64,000 nucleotides of DNA from Falsiruegeria litorea R37 (GCF_900172225.1 NZ_FWFO01000002.1:484429-548428); one strand, 5' to 3'. Positions 19,600-28,956 are shown, numbered from the stretch's first letter. Program-made: numbers and translations. Notes: generated from the sequence alone by a model not told the origin.

Positions 19600-20792
19600 C
19601 GGACGCCCAGGCCCATCTGCATCAAGGTCTTGCGCACAGGTGCCAGCGAATACAGCGCATTCAGCCCGGCGGCCCGCACGTCACGCAGCGCGCGGGTTTC
19701 CACCATCGAGGCGCGGTTCAAAAGGTCGATGCCCTTGACGCGCAACGCGATCTCATTGTGGCGGGCCTTGTGATAGGCCTCGAGCATCTGAGCATCGCCC
19801 AACCCCTCGGGGCGGGCTTGTGCCAGCTCCAACAGGGTCCCCAGATCACCCAGCGACATGTTCAGCCCCTGCGCGCCGATGGGGGGCACCACATGGGCGG
19901 CTTCGGCCATCAGCGCCACGCGTTCACCGCTCAAATGCTCGGCCGATTGGCTGATGATGGGCCAGATGGTGCGGCGCGAGGCGAGTTTCAGCGGACCAAA
20001 AAGGCCACAGGACCGTTCGGTCATCGCGGCCTCGAACGCCTCGGGCTCCATCGCCAGCAACTCTTGCGCGGTTGCACCGCGTTCCATCCAGACGATGGCA
20101 GACGACGGCGAGCCTTGCCAGTCAGGCAGGGGGACCAGCGTGAACGGGCCGCCTGAACGGTGGATTTCGGTCGAAACGTTCTGGTGCGAAATCGGGTGTG
20201 TCACGGCAAACGCCAGCGCCTTTTGACCATAGCGGATGGTGTTGACGCCAATCCCTGCAGCCTCGCGCATGGGCGAGTTGCGGCCATCAGCGGCCAGTAC
20301 CAGTTTGCAGCGGACGCGGGTGCCGTCGGTCAAGGTCACGCGGGCCTCGCCCGTGCGGGTGAACAGGCCGGACGTGCCTGTGCCGGGACGGAAATCTACG
20401 TTTGGCAGTTCTGCCAGACGCGCCACCATCTCTCGGCGCAACAGCCAGTTGGGCAGGTTCCAGCCAAAGGGCTTGTCCGAGATGTCGGCGGCGTTGAAGT
20501 CCCGCACGATGCGCGGCTCTGGCAACTCTCCGCCCGCATCCACGATGCGCATGATCTGCAAAGGTGCAGCGTGGTCCGACAGGCGTGCCCACAGGCCGCA
20601 AGTGTCCAGAAGGGTCTGCGCCGGTTGCAGAAAGGCCGTCGTGCGCATGTCCGAGCCGTCAACGTCCCGCTCGGTGATGGGCGGCGCAGGGTCGACGCAG
20701 ATAACGCTGAACCCTGCGTGGCCAAAGGCCGCCGCCGCAGTCAGGCCCGCAATGCCGCCGCCGGAAATCAGGATGTCGCAGGTGTCAGTCAT
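19596..20792 (-). CDS. UbiH/UbiF/VisC/COQ6-type FAD monooxygenase
   Basis: Flavoprotein hydroxylase expected to act on the ubiquinone ring precursor. The N-terminal dinucleotide fold ILISGGGIAGLTAAAAFGHA, the central LVLAADGRNSPMREAAGI (DG motif) and the C-terminal ALMAEAAHVVPPIGAQGLN (GD-type motif with G-A substitution) are in the right order. The ATG at 20792 follows GAGG; 398 residues. Which ring position it hydroxylates cannot be told from sequence. Note AEAAH in place of the usual GDAAH. Confidence 0.88.
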   Translation of the reverse strand: MTDTCDILISGGGIAGLTAAAAFGHAGFSVICVDPAPPITERDVDGSDMRTTAFLQPAQTLLDTCGLWARLSDHAAPLQIMRIVDAGGELPEPRIVRDFNAADISDKPFGWNLPNWLLRREMVARLAELPNVDFRPGTGTSGLFTRTGEARVTLTDGTRVRCKLVLAADGRNSPMREAAGIGVNTIRYGQKALAFAVTHPISHQNVSTEIHRSGGPFTLVPLPDWQGSPSSAIVWMERGATAQELLAMEPEAFEAAMTERSCGLFGPLKLASRRTIWPIISQSAEHLSGERVALMAEAAHVVPPIGAQGLNMSLGDLGTLLELAQARPEGLGDAQMLEAYHKARHNEIALRVKGIDLLNRASMVETRALRDVRAAGLNALYSLAPVRKTLMQMGLGVR

Positions 20793-20864
20793 GGTGCGCC
20801 TCATTTTCTTAGGCGCAACTTAGTGCTGATAGGGGGGCAAGGCCAAGCGACATCCTGTCCTTTG

Positions 20865-21113
20865 TCATCCCCGCGAGATGACGATCAGCACCAGGAACAT
20901 CACCGGCACCAGCGCCAAGGCGGGTAGATAGAGACCGGGCAAGCCAAAGAGCATGATCGAACAGCCCCAGCCGCAGATGAACGCGATTGCGGCGTAAAGC
21001 AGGTTTTCCTCGTCGCCGTAAGCCACTTCGCGCGCCATTCGGCCAAAGATTGGCACCGAAAACACCGCGCGCTGCCAGAATGGAAGGCGGGGGGGCATGT
21101 CGATTGCGGCCAT
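20865..21113 (-). CDS. Small two-helix membrane protein
   Basis: 82-residue protein with a good ribosome site (AGGAG, 8 bases before ATG). A polar N-terminal 45 residues (PFWQRAVFSVPIFGRMAREV) precedes two closely spaced hydrophobic helices ending at VMFLVLIVISRG. No family recognised. Proteins of this design are common in Roseobacters next to ubiquinone-type genes, but the role is unknown. Confidence 0.7.
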   Translation of the reverse strand: MAAIDMPPRLPFWQRAVFSVPIFGRMAREVAYGDEENLLYAAIAFICGWGCSIMLFGLPGLYLPALALVPVMFLVLIVISRG

Positions 21114-21202
21114 GGAAAACGCTCCTGTGTGATGTGGATATGACCGGCATATATGGGGTCAAAGATGCATCTTTTAGGTGCGTTTTCGTCGCAGTTGACG
21201 GG

Positions 21203-21847
21203 CTAGTTCAGAAGGTCAAGAAACGATTTAAGATCAACGGTTTGGTGGTGGATGTGGTCACCGTCATGGCGCTCGGGCGCGACCAGGATCGTGCGCATGC
21301 CCATGGCGTGCGGCGCAGCCAGATTTCGTGGGTCATCCTCGAACATCGCCGCCCGTGTGGGCGTGATGCCGTCACGGTCAAACACCTGCTCAAATGCGGC
21401 GCGTTCCGGCTTGGGGCGAAAACCCGCATCCTCGACCCCATAGATCGCATCAAAAAGCCCGCTCAACCCCCGCGCGGCCAGAACCCGCTCGGCATAAGGC
21501 GCCGAGCCGTTGGTATAGACGATGCGGCGACCGGGCAGGGCGCGGATACAGTCGGCCAGGCCGGGGGTGGGGGTCATGTGGGTCATGTCCACATCGTGCA
21601 CTGCAACCAGATAGGGGGCGGGGTCGATGTCGTGTTCGCGCATGAGGCCAGCCAGCGTCGTGCCATGCTCGCGCCAATAGTGCGAGCGCAGACGGTCGGC
21701 CTCGGCCCGGGACACGCCAAGCTGAGTCATGACGTATTCCGTCATCTTTACTTCGATTTGATCGAACAATCCCATTTGAGGCGGGTATAGGGTGTTGTCC
21801 AGATCGAACACCCATTGGGAAACTTCTGTGAACGCGTCTTTGACCAT
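21203..21847 (-). CDS. HAD-family pyrimidine 5'-nucleotidase-like hydrolase
   Basis: Haloacid dehalogenase-type phosphatase of the SDT1/pyrimidine 5'-nucleotidase subgroup. Motif I is VFDLDNTLYPP (nucleophile Asp and acid/base Asp), motif II is RIVYTNGS, motif III includes the Lys in GFRPKPERAAF, and motif IV is AAMFEDDPRNL. The cap helix insertion lies between motifs I and II. 214 residues. It is divergent from the GntR regulator at 21953. Likely substrate is a nucleoside monophosphate, by family only. Confidence 0.87.
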   Translation of the reverse strand: MVKDAFTEVSQWVFDLDNTLYPPQMGLFDQIEVKMTEYVMTQLGVSRAEADRLRSHYWREHGTTLAGLMREHDIDPAPYLVAVHDVDMTHMTPTPGLADCIRALPGRRIVYTNGSAPYAERVLAARGLSGLFDAIYGVEDAGFRPKPERAAFEQVFDRDGITPTRAAMFEDDPRNLAAPHAMGMRTILVAPERHDGDHIHHQTVDLKSFLDLLN

Positions 21848-21913
21848 GTCCCGCTATCTAGGACAGCTGAGACGGGCAATCAACGGCAAGACTTGATTGC
21901 GGTGTGTCCACAG

Positions 21914-21927
21914 GGATAGACATATCC
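21914..21927. promoter_or_regulatory. Short dyad upstream of GntR gene
   Basis: GGATA-GACA-TATCC, perfect 5-bp arms, about 26 bases before the regulator's ATG. It is a candidate autoregulatory site only; such short dyads can occur by chance. Confidence 0.3.
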
Positions 21928-21952
21928 GACACAAGGGAGGTCCAGAGACCAA

Positions 21953-22600
21953 ATGAGCCAACGGCATTCGCAGAAAGACGCCTATCACCTGATCCTCGAG
22001 GCGATTGATGTCGGGGTTTACAAACCCGGTGACAGGTTGGTCGAAAGCGATCTGGCCGAGCGCTTTGGCGTGTCGCGCACCCCGATCCGCGAGGCGCTGC
22101 AACGGCTTGAAACGCAATCGCTGCTTGAACGTGACGGGCGGTCGCTGATCGTGGCCTCGCTGGATCACAACCAGATGTCCGAACTTTATCAGGTGCGACG
22201 CGAGTTGGAGGGGTTGGCGGCGCGGCTTGCGGCGCGCCATGCCACCGAGGAAGAGATCAAGGTCCTGCGGGATATGGTGATCGCCGATGATGCGCTGGTG
22301 GGGGATCCACAGGCGCTCAGCCGTGCCAATCGTCGTTTTCACGTGCAAATCCACCTGGCCTCGCACAACCGCTATCTGGTGCAGCAGTTGGATCTGGTGC
22401 ATCGCACCATGGCGTTGATGGCGACGACCTCGCTGGCGGTTCAGGGCCGGGGTGAAATTGCGCAGAGCGAACACAATGGCATCGTCGACGCCATTGAGGC
22501 GCGGGACGAAGATGCGGCTGAGGCGGCGCTCAAAGACCACATTTCGATCGCGTTCATGACCCGGCTCAAACAGGACGCGGATATTCGCGAACGCAGTTAG
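21953..22600 (+). CDS. GntR family regulator, FadR/FCD subfamily
   Basis: Metabolite-responsive repressor. The winged helix at residues 8-75 includes VYKPGDRLVESDLAERFGVS and RTPIREALQRLETQSLL. The C-terminal FCD all-helical domain carries the metal-binding residues in RANRRFHVQIHLASHN and SEHNGIVDAIEARD. 215 residues; GGGAGG ribosome site slightly far upstream. Neighbouring genes do not reveal its target. It converges on the glycosyltransferase gene with only two bases between the stops. Confidence 0.88.
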   Translation: MSQRHSQKDAYHLILEAIDVGVYKPGDRLVESDLAERFGVSRTPIREALQRLETQSLLERDGRSLIVASLDHNQMSELYQVRRELEGLAARLAARHATEEEIKVLRDMVIADDALVGDPQALSRANRRFHVQIHLASHNRYLVQQLDLVHRTMALMATTSLAVQGRGEIAQSEHNGIVDAIEARDEDAAEAALKDHISIAFMTRLKQDADIRERS

Positions 22601-22602
22601 GG

Positions 22603-24489
22603 CTAATTTGGCGTCTGTTCTTCGTCGGCGTGGCCATGTTGCGTTTTGTCCCAAAAGAACGGTGCCACGGCGAGTTCATAGAGCGCCTTGTAGGCTGCAA
22701 CAACGCCCAACGGGAAATACAGGATCATTGTCGGCACCCAGGGCATCAGGAACCGACGCTCTCGACGCGATACGGATGTCAGCCCGACGGCCAGAGCCAA
22801 AAGTTCAGTGGCAACGAAAAGGCCGACGCTTGCGTTGATGACCCATGCTGGCAGCACCGATTGGATCGGATGATTGAACCCCAAGAGGATCAGCCAAAAG
22901 GACCAAAGCACCGGCGCCAGCAGGAATTGACCGAATGTGCCCAGGAAAAACGCCTGGACCCCAAGAAACCGACGCGCGCCCAGATCTCGCCATAGCTGTC
23001 GGGGTGAGCGCATGTGTACAAGGTAGGTGACCATGAATCCCTTGAGCCAGCGCGAACGCTGCTTCACCCAAGGCCAGGCGCGGAAATTGGCCTCTTCATA
23101 GGTGACCGTATCGATCAGTTCGGTCCGGTATCCGGCGCGGCACAGGCGTACACCCAGATCCGCGTCTTCGGTCACATTATGCGCGTCCCAGCCCCCCAGC
23201 TTTTCCAGCGCATCGCGTTTAAAGAACAGCGTCGTGCCCCCAAGCGGAACAACCAGCCCCATGCGCGCAATACCGGGCAGGATGATACGAAACCAGCTGG
23301 AGTATTCGATGGTGAAACAGCGCGCGCGCCAGCTGCTGCGGGGGTTGTAGTAATCCAGAATGCCCTGCAGGCAAACCACGTCATCAGCAGTTTGCGCAAA
23401 GCGGCTGACCACATGTTCGATCTGATCCGCCATTGGGGCGTCTTCGGCGTCCCAGACACCGATGATGTCGCCGCGGCAGAAATCCAGCGCGTAATTCATC
23501 GCCCGTGGTTTCGTGGTCAACCCCGTGTGTGCGGGCACTTCGATCACGCGGATCCAGGCAGGCAGGTCGGTTTCAGCCACGGTCTGGCGTGTCACGTCGT
23601 CTTCTTCCTCGAGTACCAGCACCACGTCGAGCAGGGCCTTGGGATAAGTCAGGCGGCCGAGCCTGCGGATCAAAGCCGAGGCGATCTCGCGTTCTTTGAA
23701 GAGCGGTACAAGGACCGACACTTTGGGGTATTTGAACCCGACCGTACCGGGGTGACACTTGGGCCTTGGTGCGGTCAGATGGGAATGGTCCAGCAGGTGG
23801 GTGACAAAGGCCGTGACCTTGAGCGTGGCAAACATTGCCAGCGTCAACACCGCAACCAGAAACAGCGCTGTCAGGGCCCACGTTGGTGCAGCAATGGCGA
23901 GTGCGGTGACACACAGCGTGGCCAGGATTGCGGGCAAACGTTGGGTAATGCGCCAGTTGCGGCAGCTGTAATAGGGTTGGACCCGCGTTTCCGCGGCGAC
24001 TGCCAGCGTGCGAGCGAATTGCTTGGCAAGGGCATCGTCGATCTGTGATTCACTGGCGAGAGCTGGCAGAACCATGACCCCGGTGCCGTCAAATGCATCG
24101 CGGATCATGTCGAATTGATCCGGGCGAGAGGTGGCAATCAAGACCATGGGCCCAAGCTGCATCCAGGGAATGGCGTTGTGGCGCAGCCAGAATTGACTGG
24201 TCTGCAATTCGCACAGAACGGGATTCGGGGGGCTTTCAGCCAGATCTGCAACCTGCACGCCGTTCTGCAAGGCGAGGGCGTTCAGGATATCGCCCGGTGC
24301 GGCCCAGCCTTCGGCGACCAGAATTTCTCCAATGGGGGCGTTCAGCTGGAGCTGCATCTGAAGCGCGCGGACCAATTGATCCTGCGAGATCACACCGTTG
24401 CGCACAAGATACCGACCGAGCGGCAAATTTGGCTGCAGCTCGTGTGTCGCCGGCGCAGCGGCGGTTAGTCGTAACAGTTGCTCACTCAT
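22603..24489 (-). CDS. Membrane glycosyltransferase family 2 with N-terminal GspE-N-like domain
   Basis: Large processive-type GT2. Residues about 22-120 resemble the type II secretion GspE/MshEN N-terminal domain (PLGRYLVRNGVISQDQLVRA, then GEILVAEGW), which in related proteins binds cyclic di-GMP. Two hydrophobic helices follow (about 165-215). The catalytic GT-A core holds VSVLVPLFKE, GVWDAEDAP, TEDADLGVRLCRAGY and the Q-x-x-R-W motif QRSRW, and several C-terminal helices complete it. It presumably makes or exports a beta-linked surface polysaccharide. The start at 24489 has a weak ribosome site. No synthase partner genes are adjacent. Confidence 0.88.
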   Translation of the reverse strand: MSEQLLRLTAAAPATHELQPNLPLGRYLVRNGVISQDQLVRALQMQLQLNAPIGEILVAEGWAAPGDILNALALQNGVQVADLAESPPNPVLCELQTSQFWLRHNAIPWMQLGPMVLIATSRPDQFDMIRDAFDGTGVMVLPALASESQIDDALAKQFARTLAVAAETRVQPYYSCRNWRITQRLPAILATLCVTALAIAAPTWALTALFLVAVLTLAMFATLKVTAFVTHLLDHSHLTAPRPKCHPGTVGFKYPKVSVLVPLFKEREIASALIRRLGRLTYPKALLDVVLVLEEEDDVTRQTVAETDLPAWIRVIEVPAHTGLTTKPRAMNYALDFCRGDIIGVWDAEDAPMADQIEHVVSRFAQTADDVVCLQGILDYYNPRSSWRARCFTIEYSSWFRIILPGIARMGLVVPLGGTTLFFKRDALEKLGGWDAHNVTEDADLGVRLCRAGYRTELIDTVTYEEANFRAWPWVKQRSRWLKGFMVTYLVHMRSPRQLWRDLGARRFLGVQAFFLGTFGQFLLAPVLWSFWLILLGFNHPIQSVLPAWVINASVGLFVATELLALAVGLTSVSRRERRFLMPWVPTMILYFPLGVVAAYKALYELAVAPFFWDKTQHGHADEEQTPN

Positions 24490-24561
24490 GCAGCCCGCCC
24501 GATGTCTAGCACCGGGTCAGGTTTGCAATCATAAGGTTAACAGAGTGTTAACTAAGTCAAC

Positions 24562-25728
24562 TTAAGCGTTGGATTTTTGCTCGTCCATCGCAGCCGAGAA
24601 GCGCTCGAACAGGTAGAAGCTGTCTTGCGGGCCGGGCGAAGCTTCGGGGTGGTATTGTACCGAATACACCGGGCGATCCGTCATGCGGATGCCGCAGTTC
24701 GAGCCGTCAAACAGAGACTTGTGGGTTTCGACCACGCCCGCAGGCAGGCTTTGGGCATCGACCGCAAAACCGTGGTTCATAGAGGTGATTTCGACCTTGC
24801 CAGTGTCCAGATCCTTTACGGGATGGTTGGCGCCATGGTGGCCGTGGTTCATCTTGACGGTCTGACCACCCAAGGCCAGCGCCAGCATCTGGTGGCCAAG
24901 GCAAATGCCGAACACGGGAAGTTCGGTGGTGTCCAAGATTTCCTTGATCATCGGCACGGCATACTCGCCAGTGGCAGCTGGGTCACCCGGGCCATTCGAC
25001 AGGAACACGCCGTCGGGGTTGTGGGCCAGCACTTCGGCTGCGGTGGCGGTCGCGGGCAGGACGGTCACGTCGCAACCGGCACTTGCCAGGCAACGCAGGA
25101 TGTTGCGCTTTGCGCCATAGTCCAGTGCTACAACCTTGTGACGAGGGGCATCCTGCTTGGGATAGCCGTCAGGCCAAGCCCACCGCATCTCGTCCCAGCG
25201 ATAGCTTTGGGCGCAGGTGACTTCCTTGGCCAGATCCATGCCTTCCAGACCGGCAAAGCCGCGCGCGGCCGCGACCAGAGCCTCGATGTCAAAGTTGCCT
25301 TCGGGGTCATGCGCCAGCGCCACATGCGGTGCGCCCTGCTGGCGGATGGCGCGGGTCAGGCGGCGCGTATCAATGCCGCCGATGGCGATCCGGCCACGGC
25401 GCTCGAGCCAGGTTTTCAACTCTTCGGTCGCGCGCCAGTTCGACGCCAGCGTCGGGTCCCATTTTACCACCATGCCTGCCGCCACCGGATCTGCGGTTTC
25501 GTCATCTTCGGGTGTGACGCCGACGTTGCCGATGTGAGGGAAGGTAAAGGTCACGATCTGCCCTGCATAGGACGGGTCGGTCATGATTTCCTGATAGCCG
25601 GTCATCGCCGTGTTAAAGCACAGCTCGGCCGTGGTTCGCCCTTTAGCGCCAAATCCCACACCGTAGAAAAGGGTTCCATCTGCCAAGGCCAGACATGCGG
25701 TTGGCTTGGACGGGGCGGACTGTGTCAT
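24562..25728 (-). CDS. carA: Carbamoyl-phosphate synthase small subunit
   Basis: Glutamine amidotransferase subunit supplying ammonia for carbamoyl phosphate (arginine and pyrimidine synthesis). N-terminal CPSase small-chain domain: LADGTLFYGVGFGAKG and FNTAMTGYQEIMTDPSY. C-terminal class I GATase: nucleophile Cys in FGICLGHQMLAL and the His-Glu of QYHPEASPGP. The ATG at 25728 follows AGGAGAG and gives 388 residues; the track upstream to 25761 has no site. carB is not in the window, so the two subunits are unlinked, as in many alphaproteobacteria. Confidence 0.97.
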   Translation of the reverse strand: MTQSAPSKPTACLALADGTLFYGVGFGAKGRTTAELCFNTAMTGYQEIMTDPSYAGQIVTFTFPHIGNVGVTPEDDETADPVAAGMVVKWDPTLASNWRATEELKTWLERRGRIAIGGIDTRRLTRAIRQQGAPHVALAHDPEGNFDIEALVAAARGFAGLEGMDLAKEVTCAQSYRWDEMRWAWPDGYPKQDAPRHKVVALDYGAKRNILRCLASAGCDVTVLPATATAAEVLAHNPDGVFLSNGPGDPAATGEYAVPMIKEILDTTELPVFGICLGHQMLALALGGQTVKMNHGHHGANHPVKDLDTGKVEITSMNHGFAVDAQSLPAGVVETHKSLFDGSNCGIRMTDRPVYSVQYHPEASPGPQDSFYLFERFSAAMDEQKSNA

Positions 25729-25923
25729 GGCGCGACTCTCCTGCAGGGTAAACCGGCGCATACCTAAGAGGGATACGCCGCTGGGTCAAGGGTGTGGCAA
25801 GGGTAATCAATTTTTGGGCTATTGTTATTTTTCAATAACTTAGGTGGATTGGCCTCCTGTTGTGCCAGGGTTTTTCTTTCGGTATGGTCGGGGTCTTGTG
25901 TTTCCATGGGGATGGACCAGAAA

Positions 25924-26409
25924 ATGGATCTGAGATCTCGCGTCAATGCAGCCCTGAAACAGGCGATGAAGGACAAGGCGGCCCAACGGCTGTCGACCCT
26001 GCGCCTGATCAATGCTGCGATCAAGGACAAGGATATTGCTGCGCGCACGGTGGGCGGTGAGGAGGCGAGCTGCATCAGCGACGCTGAAGTCCTTGCCATT
26101 CTTGGGAAAATGACCAAGCAGCGCCAGGAAAGCGCGCGCGCCTATGAAGAGGGCGGGCGATTGGATCTGGCCGAGCGCGAGCAACAGGAGGTCGAGATCA
26201 TCTCGGAATTCCTGCCCAAAGCGCTGAACGATGGCGAAGTGACCAAAGCCATTTCCGAGGCGATCACTGTCACTGGCGCGGCCTCGATCCGGGACATGGG
26301 CAAGGTCATGGGCGAGCTCAAGGGCCGCTATACCGGTCAGATGGATTTCGGCAAAGTGGGTCCTATGGTCAAGGACCAGCTCTGTGCGGCTTCTGGCGGA
26401 CAGTGCTGA
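25924..26409 (+). CDS. yqeY: GatB/YqeY domain protein
   Basis: Helical protein related to the tRNA-binding tail of the GatB amidotransferase subunit. Typical sequence: MDLRSRVNAALKQAMKDK, STLRLINAAIKDKDI, QRQESARAYEEGGR, EIISEFLPKAL and GKVMGELKGRYTGQMDFG. The ATG at 25924 gives the family's normal start and 161 residues; ATGs at 25906 and 25912 are alternatives. It is divergent from carA, a common alphaproteobacterial arrangement. Function is not well defined. Confidence 0.92.
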   Translation: MDLRSRVNAALKQAMKDKAAQRLSTLRLINAAIKDKDIAARTVGGEEASCISDAEVLAILGKMTKQRQESARAYEEGGRLDLAEREQQEVEIISEFLPKALNDGEVTKAISEAITVTGAASIRDMGKVMGELKGRYTGQMDFGKVGPMVKDQLCAASGGQC

Positions 26410-26412
26410 CGC

Positions 26413-26892
26413 TTACGGGCGCAACTTGACCGACAACTCATCATAAAGCGCGAGACGTTCGTTTTCTGACAGAAAGGCGCCGATCTCAACCTCGCGCCCC
26501 GATCCTTTGAGAGTGACGTAATTCGGCACTGGGCCGCCATCGGGATGCATCTCGATCTGGGCCCAGTAGCGATTGCAGGCCCATTCCTGGTGACCTCCAT
26601 TCGGGTTGTGGCGGATCAGATGCGCGTGATCGTCGGACAGTGTCAGAACCTCAAGGATGCGACGTTGGCGATAGTTGACCTCGATCGCCCACCACATGCC
26701 CCCAACGGCTAGCAATACAAAAGGCAACAGTCCCCACAGCAGGACCGAGCCCAGCATCGTAAACAAGGGGATCAGGGCGAAGCCAAAGATTGACAATACC
26801 CATGCCGCCGCCCCCCGAGGTGGGAGCGAATTGTGTGGCCACAGGCGCAGCGTTTGCGAATGGTCCTTGGAGTTTGTCCAGTCATACGGCAT
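26413..26892 (-). CDS. DUF2244 membrane protein
   Basis: 159 residues. The N-terminus contains HNSLPPRGAAAWVL followed by two hydrophobic helices (about 30-75, VLSIFGFALIPLFTMLGSVL then LLPFVLLAVGGMWWAIE). The soluble C-terminal part with RRILEVLTL and CNRYWAQIEMHPDG matches the DUF2244 pattern. This family is often found near oxidase genes in Rhodobacterales; ctaD lies 2 kb away, but no role has been shown. The 3' end meets yqeY with three bases between stops. Confidence 0.8.
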   Translation of the reverse strand: MPYDWTNSKDHSQTLRLWPHNSLPPRGAAAWVLSIFGFALIPLFTMLGSVLLWGLLPFVLLAVGGMWWAIEVNYRQRRILEVLTLSDDHAHLIRHNPNGGHQEWACNRYWAQIEMHPDGGPVPNYVTLKGSGREVEIGAFLSENERLALYDELSVKLRP

Positions 26893-26933
26893 GCGCTGTA
26901 CCTAGGTCGTGCCCTGGGCCGGGTCAAAATTAT

Positions 26934-27839
26934 TCAAGCCATAACTTTGACATTGTGGAATTCGAGCAAATTGTAAGGTTCCAACCGCCGCTGCAAATCG
27001 GGCGACAAGACGTTCATCCGGTCAAAGAAGCTCAAAAGCTCATCACGCAAGATCGTGTCGGGGATTTGCTCGGCAGGCGTATCGGTCTGCAAACTTGGCA
27101 ACGGGTAGGTAAAACCGCCTGTACGCATATTGTATTGCGGATGCCTGATCTTTCCGAGTGTCCGGTCCGCCCAGAGTTCTCGGTTTTCGCAATGCATGTG
27201 GGCCACTCTGACATCGGTCATTCTCAAGATGACATTCGTCACGTCTTCGGTCGGGCGGGGAAAGTGAATACCATGCCCCCAGCCGGGCAATCCACTGCGC
27301 AAGAAGGATTTCCCTTGATAGTGGCCGAACACACCGCTTTTGAAATGCGCCAGATCGGGCCCATAGATATGCTGGCGCGTCCGGAATTTCAGGTGCACGA
27401 TAGGCAGTCTGAATGGCACCGTGGGGTGTACATCAGATTGCATCGGTTCGATGGTGCGCATGTGCGCTGTCTGATATCCGTTTGGTACCCGAGACAGCGC
27501 ATCGCCCAGTGGAACCGCGTTGCTGACAATCAGTTCATCGGCGTCCACATGGGCCTGCCAATCGGTCAGGCATTGTTCATATGCGCGACGTCCGTTCAAG
27601 ATTTGACGTCGTTCAACATAAGGCGGGCGGCGGCGGTTCAACCCGTCCCAATACTGCGGTCCGCAGCGTTCCGCGATCACCCCTGGTTGGAGCGCAAAAT
27701 GTGCAAAAGAGGGATCGTCGGGATCATCAAAGAACAGGTGCACATAGCTGGCTCCCAGCTCCAGGTGGTGATTGACGAACCGCTCGAGAACGGGCCGGGT
27801 TTCTCTGACTTGCGAAAAAACACTCCAACTGTTGACCAT
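26934..27839 (-). CDS. Glycosyltransferase family 2-like protein (second of tandem pair)
   Basis: 301 residues, paralogue of the gene just upstream. A GT-A-like N-terminus has VRETRPVLERFVNHHLELGA then SYVHLFFDDPDDP; a DxD-like acidic motif lies in DWQAHVDADELIV; HCENRELW and a conserved HMR/HGIH region follow. It fits the Glyco_tranf_2_4 group often found in Roseobacter surface or capsule loci. The frame is open far upstream, but the ATG at 27839 aligns with the paralogue's start and lies 16 bases after that gene's stop. Confidence 0.78.
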   Translation of the reverse strand: MVNSWSVFSQVRETRPVLERFVNHHLELGASYVHLFFDDPDDPSFAHFALQPGVIAERCGPQYWDGLNRRRPPYVERRQILNGRRAYEQCLTDWQAHVDADELIVSNAVPLGDALSRVPNGYQTAHMRTIEPMQSDVHPTVPFRLPIVHLKFRTRQHIYGPDLAHFKSGVFGHYQGKSFLRSGLPGWGHGIHFPRPTEDVTNVILRMTDVRVAHMHCENRELWADRTLGKIRHPQYNMRTGGFTYPLPSLQTDTPAEQIPDTILRDELLSFFDRMNVLSPDLQRRLEPYNLLEFHNVKVMA

Positions 27840-27855
27840 CTTGAACGGCTTTCTC

Positions 27856-28770
27856 TTATGTCTTCGGCAGTGGCGGGATCGAGTGGTACTCGAGCAGGCC
27901 GAACCGTTCCAATCGCCACTTGAGCGTGTCAGACAGGCAATTGACCCGATCAAACAGGTCGGACAGAAGCTGCTCGGTGGACAGACGTTGATCCGGGTCG
28001 TCATGGTGCTGATGGAGCTTGTCGACCAAACCGTATTTGCCCATGGACAGGGCGCGCCGCGCATCACTTGTTCTGCGTTGTGTTCGCGCAATCCAGTCGC
28101 CCTTGTCCTCGCAATGCATATGCGCCAATCGCGAGGTTTCCATAGGATGAATGAGCAATTCGGCGTCGGCAGGGGGCAGGGGGACATGAATGCCGTGGCT
28201 CCACCCTTTCAGACCGCTGCGCAGCATGGACTTGCCATGAAAATGCCCCAGCAATCCGCGGCGCAAAAACATGTTGTCGTCGCCGTACAAACGATGGCGT
28301 TGGCGTCGATTCAGATCTTGGACCGAGCGACGAAACGGTGTGTGCCCGTATTCGTTCTTTTTGCCATGCAGCGGTTCAATGGGTTCAAACAAGGCGGCAG
28401 GACAGTTCGGGTCGACCTGCCAAAGCAGCTCACGCATATTGCTCTGATTTCCAGGGACAAGCAGCTCGTCCGAGTCCACATGTGCTTGCCAATCAGTCAA
28501 GCACTTGTCGTAGGCAAGCTGGCCATTTGCCAACTGCCTTTTTTCTTGCAAGCGTGGGCGACGTATCATGTTGTCTGCCCAATGGGACGCGTCACATCGT
28601 ACTGCTATGACACCGGGCTGATTGGCGAAATGCGCGTATTGTGGATCGTCCGGGTCGTCAAAAAACAAGTGGACGTAGCTTGCTCCAATCGACAGGTGGT
28701 GCTGGACAAAGCGGTCAAGCACCGATCGTCTGTCTTTTACCATGGAGTAAACGCTCCAGGTCGACGTCAT
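27856..28770 (-). CDS. Glycosyltransferase family 2-like protein (first of tandem pair)
   Basis: 304 residues. Motifs parallel the downstream copy: RRSVLDRFVQHHLSIGA, SYVHLFFDDPDDPQYAHFA, DWQAHVDSDELLV (candidate DxD) and GWSHGIHVPLPPADAE. AGAGG precedes the ATG at 28770. The two copies form an operon of diverged duplicates (roughly half of aligned residues identical by eye), suggesting related but distinct sugar acceptors. No signal peptide or membrane helix, so both are expected in the cytoplasm. Confidence 0.78.
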   Translation of the reverse strand: MTSTWSVYSMVKDRRSVLDRFVQHHLSIGASYVHLFFDDPDDPQYAHFANQPGVIAVRCDASHWADNMIRRPRLQEKRQLANGQLAYDKCLTDWQAHVDSDELLVPGNQSNMRELLWQVDPNCPAALFEPIEPLHGKKNEYGHTPFRRSVQDLNRRQRHRLYGDDNMFLRRGLLGHFHGKSMLRSGLKGWSHGIHVPLPPADAELLIHPMETSRLAHMHCEDKGDWIARTQRRTSDARRALSMGKYGLVDKLHQHHDDPDQRLSTEQLLSDLFDRVNCLSDTLKWRLERFGLLEYHSIPPLPKT

Positions 28771-28904
28771 GAAATTGCCTCTAAATCTTTAACTGTCTGA
28801 GTGAGACAAATCTTACAATTGAATTAAACTCAATTCAAATTTTCCATTGCGCAAACAAACAAGTAAATCTGCGACTTTGCTGCAATGCCCTGCCCCTCGT
28901 TTGT

Positions 28905-28934
28905 AAAAAAAAGCCCCGGACGCTATGCCGGGGC
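28905..28934 (-). terminator. Terminator of ctaD
   Basis: On the minus strand GCCCCGG-8 nt-CCGGGGC followed by eight T residues, 23 bases after the ctaD stop. TTTT also follows on the plus strand, so it may work both ways. Confidence 0.88.
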
Positions 28935-28956
28935 TTTTGGTGTTTTATGCTTTGGG

